NCBI GenBank assembly: GCA_020628935.1
Contig: JAHDEG010000007.1
Location: forward strand, 156,530 to 220,529
Direction: 5' to 3'
DNA length: 64,000 nt
DNA from: Flavobacteriales bacterium
GTDB taxonomy: Bacteria > Bacteroidota > Bacteroidia > Flavobacteriales_G > JALEGO01
Part shown: piece after piece, positions 60,162 through 64,000 of the stretch
Layout: every line of letters begins with the position of its first letter
Position numbering within the stretch: the stretch's first letter is position 1
Notes under the pieces: generated by a model
Database searches by the model: none
What the model was told of the DNA's origin: nothing
Seen by the model: only the letters and a program-made list of their open reading frames with translations
Made by a program: the position numbers and the translations under genes

Positions 60162-63100
60162 CTAAACCTTTATACACATTACACAAATATCATCTACCTG
60201 ATCATAATTACCTCCCATCCACTCAGCTAATGTTGACTCTAATCTCTTTTTCTGTTCATCTAAAGGCAAATGACAAATTGATAACCACAACGATAGCATT
60301 TTTGCTCTTTTAAATTTCTTGCCTTTAGGACCTCCAAATTGATCTGGATAACCATCTGTGCTCGTATATATTAAATCGCCTTCGTTAAGTACTATTTGAA
60401 TGGATGAAAAATCTTGCAACAGCTCAGGGTAATAACCTAAAGGCATTTTATTAGGTTTCAGTTCATAAAGACTATACATCCCTTCTGTTTTTATAGGCTC
60501 AATTACCTTATTCGCTAATGCATTAACCAAAAGCTTACCTGTTTTACGAATAATATATAAGGCATTATTAGCACCTGCAAAATGTAATGCTTTGGTTCTA
60601 GGATAGTATGATGCTAGTACACCATCCATCCCATCTCTACTACGGGTTTCTCCATTTTTATTTAACGCATTTACTATGTTTTTACGAACCACATCCAATA
60701 TTTGAGCTGGATCTTTTAGCCCTTTTTCTAGAATTACCTCGTTTAACTGACTATTGCCAATCATGCTCATAAATGCGCCAGGAACTCCATGACCAGTGCA
60801 ATCCATTAAAGCAAAGTAGTATCTTAAACCTTTCTCTGCAATCCAATAAAAATCACCACTTACTACATCTCTAGGTTTGTAAAGAACAAAACTATCGGCA
60901 AATGCTTCGTGCAAAACATTTTGAGGTGGCAGCATAGATTGTTGAATTTTTTGAGCGTATTCGATACTGCTCATAATATCATCGTTTTTTTCTTCAATGA
61001 TGTCTTTTTGCTTTCTTACTTCTAAGGTCTTTTCATTTACCTGCGATCTTAAATTGCTAGTCCAGAAGTAAACTACTAATATAATTAACGAAGCTAAGAG
61101 CAAAACGTACATAATATATGCTGGCCAAGTTCTATACCATGGAGGAAGAATAGTTATAACATATGGCTCAGAAACGCTATATACCCCATATTTATTCTTG
61201 GTTTTAACTCTGAATGTGTAAGTACCTTCGTGAAGATTGGTATATACAGATTTTGTTTCTCTTTTCCAGTCAGACCAGCCATCATTAAGACCTTCTAACA
61301 CAAAACTATATAGTTTGGAATTATTGTCTTCATAGTCTTGAGCAGCAAAATGAAAGGTTAATTTATTTAGCGAATAATCTACTTCTAAAATATCATTTTC
61401 AGACTGCTTTAAAGAAGCCTTACCATCTGCACCTTTAAAGAACCCCCAAAAGAGTACGGAATCTTTATTGGCCACTACTTTTCTGATTTGGGTAAAATAA
61501 GGCGTATGTGACTTTTTCATCTCTCGGGGGTCAAAACGGTATAAACCGTTTTGACCCCCGAGCCATGAAATACCATCTTCATCATGATAAATAGCATGAA
61601 TGGCGTCTTCAATTTCATTAAAAGGGGTACTGATCCATTCGTAGCCAATAAGTTTATCTGGTTTTAGGTAGCCTCTTTCGTAAGTACTTACACCATTATC
61701 ATCTTGCTTTTTTATCGCAAGCCACATATTACTGCTATAATCCTTTGCAGTTCTCCATATTGTTGCCCTCTTATCACTTAAAACATTATTTATTTCCTCA
61801 AAGTGAATAAATTTATTAGTAGAGGAATCATATTTCATAACTCCATTATACGTTCCAAAAACTAATAATGAGTCTACAATGAACGGTGAAATTAAAAGCT
61901 CAGGCAAACCATCCTTAGTTGTAAATTTTTTAACTAACGTATCAACTGAGCTAAAACTTACTCTGTAAACAACACCCTCAGGATTATTACCCAACCATAA
62001 TTCATTATTAAATTCAGTTATTGTAATTATTTTATCGGTTATCTGTTTGATACGGTTTTCTTTGATCCACTTACCGTTGTTATAATAATACGATTGCAAG
62101 CCGTCTGAAACTCCAACATATAACCTTTGCAAATCTGTTTCTGACTGAAATAAACGATATGCTTCGCATGGTATTACTAGTTTTGAAGTACCATTTTTGT
62201 AAACTTCATGAATACCATTATTAGATATTGCCAACAGTAGCTCATCATTTTCAATCTTGAAGTTTAATAGATCCCAGCATTGGGTATCAAAATAATTACC
62301 TTTTATTTTTTGAAATGATGGTTTGAGTTCATCTATTTTTTTAACGGTGTTTTCTGACTTTAAGTTCATTACATACACTCCAGACTGAGTTGCCGTGTAA
62401 ATATTATTATAACATCTCGTTATTGCTTCAACTGGATCTTTTAAATTATGATCTTTGTTAAAGTGTGTAATAGGCGACTGCATACTTAGCTTAGAAATTC
62501 CTTTGTTTAAACCCAACCATAAATCACCATTTCGATCTGTAAATTGACTATGAACCCAATTATCTTGTAAACCAGTTTCTGTATTTACGTATTGGTTAAG
62601 GTCCAAGTTTGAATCAAGCAGTAATACCCCAGAGTTTCTGGTAGTTACTACAAAAGAATTATTCTGAATTTGAAAATCATAATATTGAATATCTTTTAAG
62701 TATTTTTTTGATTTAACTGAGTTAGGTTTTAGAGCTTTGACCCCTTCTTTAGTGAGCTCTTGGAAAAAATCTGACTCTACTAACATGAGGTCTTTTGAAC
62801 CATTTGCTTGTAAGTTGTGAATTATAAGATTGGTATACCTGTCAGTGCTTTTTATTTTATGAATATTACCATTCAACTCAAATTCATACAGGCCATTTCG
62901 ATAATCACTCAAAACAATCTTATCATTCACTTTCATTACCCTACTAATATTCAAGTTTGGATAATGAAACTCTTCAATTTCTTCGCCATTGTAAACAAAA
63001 ACATAATGTTCTGATTGAAAAATCAAATTTTCACCTTCGGCAATGATATGTAGTATTGTACCAAATTCTTTGTAATCAAGTAAGTCTACAAATGACTCAG

Positions 63101-63446
63101 CAATTAAACTTCCGCTATTGGATAAAACTAATTTACCAAAATCGAGATATCCCCCGAAATAAATTTCATTCTTAAAGTAAGTATTAGAATAGGTATTTGG
63201 TCCCTCTATCTGGATTGTTCGCCAGCTTTCACCATCATATTGAACAACGTTTCTAGTATCTGAAATATAGATTATTCCGAAATCATCTTGAGTGATTGAA
63301 AAAACTTGACCTAATCCTTTATATTCTTGGGGGTTGAAATTTGTAATAGAAGGAGCCCCCATTTGATAAAGTGAGTTCTGAGTCATTAAACTCGAATCAC
63401 TTAATGATAGATGTAAAAAAACAAAAAAATGAAATGCTTTTAGCAT
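60162..63446 (-). CDS. Propeller-sensor (reg_prop/Y_Y_Y) SpoIIE-type phosphatase
   Basis: 1,094 residues from ATG 63446 (MLKAFHFFVFLHLSL, an export signal); a TTG at 63476 adds only ten residues. The periplasmic part (about 30-690) is a two-component-regulator propeller array with blades such as DRNGDLWLGLNKGISKL and ISWLGGQNGLYRFDP. A Y_Y_Y immunoglobulin-like domain (about 700-765) follows, then one membrane helix (about 772-795), a coiled coil, and a cytosolic SpoIIE/PP2C domain (about 830-1094) with KPRDVVSGDFYW, MDCTGHGVPGAFMSM and YTSTDGYPDQFGG. It is a hybrid-sensor architecture with phosphatase output in place of a kinase. The ligand is probably a glycan by analogy, but nothing adjacent proves it. 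A perfect hairpin lies inside it at 61523. Confidence 0.9.
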   Translation of the reverse strand: MLKAFHFFVFLHLSLSDSSLMTQNSLYQMGAPSITNFNPQEYKGLGQVFSITQDDFGIIYISDTRNVVQYDGESWRTIQIEGPNTYSNTYFKNEIYFGGYLDFGKLVLSNSGSLIAESFVDLLDYKEFGTILHIIAEGENLIFQSEHYVFVYNGEEIEEFHYPNLNISRVMKVNDKIVLSDYRNGLYEFELNGNIHKIKSTDRYTNLIIHNLQANGSKDLMLVESDFFQELTKEGVKALKPNSVKSKKYLKDIQYYDFQIQNNSFVVTTRNSGVLLLDSNLDLNQYVNTETGLQDNWVHSQFTDRNGDLWLGLNKGISKLSMQSPITHFNKDHNLKDPVEAITRCYNNIYTATQSGVYVMNLKSENTVKKIDELKPSFQKIKGNYFDTQCWDLLNFKIENDELLLAISNNGIHEVYKNGTSKLVIPCEAYRLFQSETDLQRLYVGVSDGLQSYYYNNGKWIKENRIKQITDKIITITEFNNELWLGNNPEGVVYRVSFSSVDTLVKKFTTKDGLPELLISPFIVDSLLVFGTYNGVMKYDSSTNKFIHFEEINNVLSDKRATIWRTAKDYSSNMWLAIKKQDDNGVSTYERGYLKPDKLIGYEWISTPFNEIEDAIHAIYHDEDGISWLGGQNGLYRFDPREMKKSHTPYFTQIRKVVANKDSVLFWGFFKGADGKASLKQSENDILEVDYSLNKLTFHFAAQDYEDNNSKLYSFVLEGLNDGWSDWKRETKSVYTNLHEGTYTFRVKTKNKYGVYSVSEPYVITILPPWYRTWPAYIMYVLLLASLIILVVYFWTSNLRSQVNEKTLEVRKQKDIIEEKNDDIMSSIEYAQKIQQSMLPPQNVLHEAFADSFVLYKPRDVVSGDFYWIAEKGLRYYFALMDCTGHGVPGAFMSMIGNSQLNEVILEKGLKDPAQILDVVRKNIVNALNKNGETRSRDGMDGVLASYYPRTKALHFAGANNALYIIRKTGKLLVNALANKVIEPIKTEGMYSLYELKPNKMPLGYYPELLQDFSSIQIVLNEGDLIYTSTDGYPDQFGGPKGKKFKRAKMLSLWLSICHLPLDEQKKRLESTLAEWMGGNYDQVDDICVMCIKV
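61523..61562. repeat. Perfect 18-bp inverted repeat, 4-nt loop, inside the propeller sensor
   Basis: The left arm CTCGGGGGTCAAAACGGT (61523-61540), the loop ATAA and the exact reverse complement (61545-61562) form a 40-base hairpin. On the coding strand it encodes LGGQNGLYRFDPR, the conserved end of a propeller blade. See findings. Confidence 0.95.
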
Positions 63447-63519
63447 CCTTATTATATTTAAATCAAAGGATTTCAAGCAACATTGTACGATAGTAATGAA
63501 GAATAGTTTGTGTCTAGTA

Positions 63520-64000
63520 TTAATTTTTCAAAATTTTAAAAACAGCCTTTTCATTTTTCGACTTTAACAACAAGGTGTAGTATCCTTCGCTCATATTATC
63601 TAATAATTGTAACTCATGAACTCCATTGGCCGATGAAATTACTTCTTCTCTTACTAATACTCCACTAATATTAAATATTTGAACTTGAATGGGTTGCTCT
63701 ACATGCTGATCTTGAATATCGATATACAACAAGCCATTTGTTGGGTTAGGATAAACTCTCGCTAACTTTGTATTAGACAAGCTACCTAAAGCTGTTGCTC
63801 CATCTACGATAGTAGTTGCAGAGGTGGTTTGACCTAGTGCATCCGTTATGTTTACTTGATAGCTCCCCGCACATAAACCAGAAATATAATCTGACAGCGT
63901 ATCGTCATCCATAACTATGTTGTAAGGCGAAATACCCCCTAATACATTCACCTGTATAGCTCCCTCACAATTGCCTGTAATATCTGCGGTAGAAGTTAAA
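63520..64000 (-). CDS. T9SS type A secreted protein with SprB-like repeat, C-terminal fragment (runs off the right edge)
   Basis: The minus-strand frame is open from the window end to a stop at 63520 (160 codons visible); a GTG at 63951 is internal, not a start. The first visible part (GNCEGAIQVNVLGGISPYNI, then LCAGSYQVNITDALGQTT) matches the SprB-repeat pattern of Cys-flanked beta modules. The last 85 residues (ARVYPNPTNGLLYIDI, FNISGVLVREEV, MSEGYYTLLLKSK, KAVFKILKN) are a T9SS type A C-terminal sorting domain. It is therefore a surface or secreted protein of unknown total size. It lies 73 bases upstream of the propeller-sensor start, on the same strand. Confidence 0.85.
   Translation of the reverse strand, partial: LTSTADITGNCEGAIQVNVLGGISPYNIVMDDDTLSDYISGLCAGSYQVNITDALGQTTSATTIVDGATALGSLSNTKLARVYPNPTNGLLYIDIQDQHVEQPIQVQIFNISGVLVREEVISSANGVHELQLLDNMSEGYYTLLLKSKNEKAVFKILKN

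Noticed and set aside
63316..63362. GGGGGTT and AGCCCCC near the start of the propeller sensor as a third hairpin
   Set aside because: Only five to six bases pair and the spacing is over 20 bases, unlike the two perfect 18-bp hairpins.

Overview
The window is an AT-rich stretch of a Bacteroidota chromosome, most likely a marine-type member of the Flavobacteriales. I infer this from the type IX secretion (T9SS) content: two PorP/SprF proteins, a PorE-like OmpA protein, PorX, two gliding-motility-type (CHU_C) C-terminal domains and two type A sorting domains. Promoters fit the Bacteroidota pattern TTG-(19-21)-TAnnTTTG, and DUF4270 and DUF2490 families are present. I see no tRNA, rRNA, insertion sequence, prophage or CRISPR. 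Both edges cut genes: a PorP/SprF gene on the left and a SprB-repeat/T9SS protein on the right.

Layout. 1-6.6 kb: a PorP/SprF gene diverges from a 1,471-residue PKD adhesin, which runs into miaE and rodA. 6.6-12.9 kb: tdk, a conserved unknown, dsbD, efp, an LpxD-like acyltransferase and a SpoIIE-type phosphatase. 12.9-19.3 kb (minus): pheT heads a cluster with a flippase, a Wzz-like chain-length protein and an O-antigen ligase/polymerase. 19.4-24.6 kb: a thioesterase/WD40 pair, DUF1573, an aminotransferase with idi, and a membrane J-protein pair. 24.8-29.9 kb: a TerB/FHA/ABCG transporter fusion faces two paralogous TPR genes that bracket a lipoprotein. 30-35.9 kb (minus): a marR-fadN-fadA-fadE beta-oxidation operon. 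36-46.3 kb: an HD phosphohydrolase, porX with a DEAD-box helicase, then a cargo-PorP-PorE trio. 46.5-51.2 kb: DUF2490 with a lipoprotein carbonic anhydrase, a secreted nuclease, yceD-rpmF, a Pmp3 peptide and a small lipoprotein. 51.4-55.2 kb (minus): sppA-glnS-folB. 55.3-59.3 kb: a short glycogen-synthase-like protein, DUF4270 and glmS. 59.3-64 kb (minus): an enoyl-CoA hydratase homologue, a propeller-sensor SpoIIE phosphatase and the truncated T9SS protein.

Most of this is core metabolism and envelope biology: surface adhesins and their T9SS translocon partners, envelope glycan export, disulfide chemistry (DsbD) suited to cysteine-paired secreted domains, fatty-acid oxidation and two phosphatase-type signalling outputs. 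I found no complete new defence or biosynthetic system. The strongest unexplained signals are two perfect 18-bp inverted repeats with 3-4 nt loops inside coding sequence, both in beta-propeller genes (19701-19739 and 61523-61562). Next are an eight-fold domain expansion in the PorE-like protein, a TPR-lipoprotein-TPR bracket, the TerB-FHA-ABCG fusion, and operator-like palindromes in front of marR and yceD-rpmF.
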